A stretch of 64,000 bases of DNA. Origin: Trissonchulus latispiculum (taxonomy: Eukaryota > Nematoda > Enoplea > Enoplida > Ironidae). Location: contig JASAND010022857.1 of the NCBI GenBank assembly GCA_030248195.1, positions 1-64,000 of the forward strand, read 5' to 3'. Below, piece by piece: positions 62,599 through 64,000 of the stretch (the stretch's first letter is position 1; every line of letters starts with the position of its first letter). Below the pieces are notes generated by a model that searched no databases, had not been told where the DNA came from, and saw only the letters and a list, made by a program, of their open reading frames with translations. The translations under genes were made by a program, and so were the position numbers.

Positions 62599-62937
62599 TT
62601 AGTAGTAGTATTCACTTAGGGCACCACGTAGGTATTCAAGTTCTGAGGTGTTGGCAATCTTAAAGCCAGTCATCTTATCGTGGATAGACTGAAGGCGTCT
62701 GTCAGTGTCATAACAGTACTCCCAACATTGATCCCATTCAATGTAGTGACAGGCATTAGATCTATGGCTTAGACCACCCTCGCGACACAGGTGTAGACTA
62801 CAGTCCTCTAGTCGGCGGTACAGGTGATCACCTTCTACTACGGTGGAAATATTGCCTTGAGACAGTTGAATACCATTGTCGGTCTCTGTAATGTCTACAG
62901 AAGACACTATTGCGATTAGGCTCAGTAGTAGCAACAT
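62599..62937 (-). CDS. Small secreted cysteine-containing protein of the Polinton
   Basis: 112 aa, with a clear signal peptide (MLLLLSLIAIVSSVD) and five cysteines in the mature part (EDCSLHLC, NACHY, DQCWEYC), and with no other membrane segment. It starts 22 bases after the stop of the protease gene, on the same strand. I do not recognise the family. The compact spacing suggests it belongs to the element and not to the host. Confidence 0.6.
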   Translation of the reverse strand: MLLLLSLIAIVSSVDITETDNGIQLSQGNISTVVEGDHLYRRLEDCSLHLCREGGLSHRSNACHYIEWDQCWEYCYDTDRRLQSIHDKMTGFKIANTSELEYLRGALSEYYY

Positions 62938-62959
62938 TATAACTTATAGCTCAAAATTA

Positions 62960-63427
62960 TTAGTGCACAGACTTTTTATGGGATTTCTGGCAGTAAGGTG
63001 TGGGTTCTAGTGTCACCCGATCAACAAAGGTCTTGACAATGTTATCGTTAGTGTCGCTTCTTCGCCTCAGATAGTTGACAATTGATTCCATCGATCTTCC
63101 TCGGGACCTGTGGTGAAGGAAGTATATACAGTACTCCCCACATACATCAGTAGTGAAATCTTGCAACTGAATGCGATTATACTGTAGTTCCCTCCTGCCA
63201 ATGTATGACATGAAGAGGAGAGGTGGTAGTCCGTAGCTGTCAAAATATTCTACCCTGTTATCCTCTAGCCACATTGCAACCCAGTGTTCACCAGCCTGAC
63301 CGGATGCCTCAGTGTTAGCAACAAGACATCCTGGGCGGTACCGTGGTAGCTTATCACTGGGAAATACTCCTAGGAGAGGAACTTTGCAATCTTTCCTTAA
63401 AGTCTCAAGGATCTCACGGGTGTTCAT
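62960..63427 (-). CDS. Polinton adenain-type cysteine protease
   Basis: 155 aa. Shows the catalytic pattern of the adenovirus-type maturation protease (C5 family): His in GEHWVAMW, Asp in VEYFDSYG and the nucleophile Cys in TDVCGEYCIYF, in that order. In Polintons this protease is thought to mature capsid proteins. Its ATG overlaps the stop of the upstream gene as ATGA. Confidence 0.85.
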   Translation of the reverse strand: MNTREILETLRKDCKVPLLGVFPSDKLPRYRPGCLVANTEASGQAGEHWVAMWLEDNRVEYFDSYGLPPLLFMSYIGRRELQYNRIQLQDFTTDVCGEYCIYFLHHRSRGRSMESIVNYLRRRSDTNDNIVKTFVDRVTLEPTPYCQKSHKKSVH

Positions 63428-64000
63428 AGTGCGTAGTCAAAGAATGGTGTCCGATTATAGTCTATTGATATGAGATTATCAAATTCTCCGTATATAATGA
63501 TTTCTACACCCTGGGGATAAGTGGCGGCTGGTAGGGCCTTCTCAAGTTGCATCCTCAGTGACACATCACCTTCCTTGATCAGTTGCATTGCCCCTGTATC
63601 AATATTGTCTGGTGTCAGGTCAAAGGCAAAAATAGTGTATCCCTTGGCAAAGTCTTCGTAGGAAATATCTGCTCCCTTGGTGGATCCGGCCATATCGTTG
63701 CCTTCGTAGAGGTATATGAAGGGCATCGTATACTGGAACTTATCCCATGCCATCTTCATTGGCTGCTTTGGTACAAACTCATCACCATACTTTAGGGCAA
63801 TCTCACTGACATTACAGTGTTGGAACTCGAGGGGATTATGCTTCTGACTTCCATTGAATGCCTCTGACTTGACCATTGCCACTAGGACTCTACGAGGAAG
63901 TTGACCGGTGAATATGGAATTCTCAACAACAGTCTGCACACCAGGAGCGATATGCCTTGTCACCAGTTTAGTTCTTCTGATTGGATACTTGGCTGTCTCA
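63424..64000 (-). CDS. F54H12.2-like Polinton protein, presumed capsid component (C-terminal part)
   Basis: Open to the window edge, so the start is missing; about 192 residues are visible. Motifs typical of F54H12.2-like proteins: FTGQLPRRVLVAMV, EAFNGSQKHNPLEFQH, a YTIFAFDLTPD strand and IIIYGEFDNLISID near the end. These proteins are shared by Polintons and adintoviruses and lie beside the protease; I infer a virion structural role. It overlaps the protease gene by four bases. Confidence 0.75.
   Translation of the reverse strand, partial: ETAKYPIRRTKLVTRHIAPGVQTVVENSIFTGQLPRRVLVAMVKSEAFNGSQKHNPLEFQHCNVSEIALKYGDEFVPKQPMKMAWDKFQYTMPFIYLYEGNDMAGSTKGADISYEDFAKGYTIFAFDLTPDNIDTGAMQLIKEGDVSLRMQLEKALPAATYPQGVEIIIYGEFDNLISIDYNRTPFFDYAL

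Larger units (their letters stand above)
59480..64000. mobile_element. Left part of a Polinton/Maverick (adintovirus-like) element
   Basis: Tandem-repeat-rich non-coding DNA is followed by a C2H2 gene carrying a domain known from Polinton DNA polymerase contexts, an adenain-type protease and an F54H12.2-like protein. The last two are a recognised Polinton pairing. The left boundary is a guess: GCGACA-rich repeats begin near 59495. The polymerase, integrase, packaging ATPase and right end would be beyond the window. Confidence 0.7.

Overview
The window is nuclear DNA from a nematode. The evidence is a cuticle collagen with the nematode-type N-terminal anchor and interrupted Gly-X-Y blocks, a TWK-type two-pore potassium channel, and a very large secreted Kunitz/lustrin-type protein, all with GT-AG introns on an AT-rich background. 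Long introns full of transposon relics, tandem-motif MITEs and a Polinton fit an early-branching (enoplean/dorylaimian, for example mermithid-like) worm better than a compact Caenorhabditis-type genome; that lineage guess is inference.

Layout. 1-4.8 kb is repeat territory: an internally deleted Ty3/Gypsy-like element on the minus strand, a composite remnant with 20-bp tandem repeats at both ends and two degenerate transposon coding fragments, and a GC-rich hAT-type MITE. 6.0-12.6 kb is a complete six-exon two-pore potassium channel gene (plus strand, 571 aa). 14.0-17.8 kb is a complete five-exon cuticle collagen gene (plus strand, 326 aa) with one transposon relic in each of two introns. 17.8-24.4 kb is non-coding with further MITEs.

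24.4-46.8 kb is the centrepiece: one 43-exon plus-strand gene for a secreted protein of about 2,342 residues. After a signal-peptide exon, every exon encodes exactly one domain. There are 22 Kunitz-fold domains and 20 lustrin-type cysteine-rich domains, almost perfectly alternating, and every internal intron is phase 1. The exon coordinates given here keep the frame across all 42 introns. Twenty of the 22 Kunitz domains have lost the cysteine pair that braces the inhibitory loop.

46.8-59.5 kb has no convincing gene and holds several non-autonomous elements. About 59.5-64.0 kb is the edge of a Polinton/Maverick (adintovirus-like) element: tandem-repeat-rich non-coding DNA, a C2H2 zinc-finger gene (plus), then a convergent minus-strand block with a small secreted protein, an adenain-type cysteine protease and the C-terminal part of an F54H12.2-like presumed capsid protein. 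The last two overlap by four bases.

A second window-wide theme is that at least eight non-autonomous elements, from several target-site-duplication classes, share one architecture: short motifs tandemly amplified inward from both ends in opposite orientation, so that each element is a giant imperfect palindrome. The collagen and Kunitz/lustrin genes both carry such elements in introns. The collagen and the Kunitz/lustrin protein are plausible cuticle or extracellular-matrix partners, but nothing here proves they act together.
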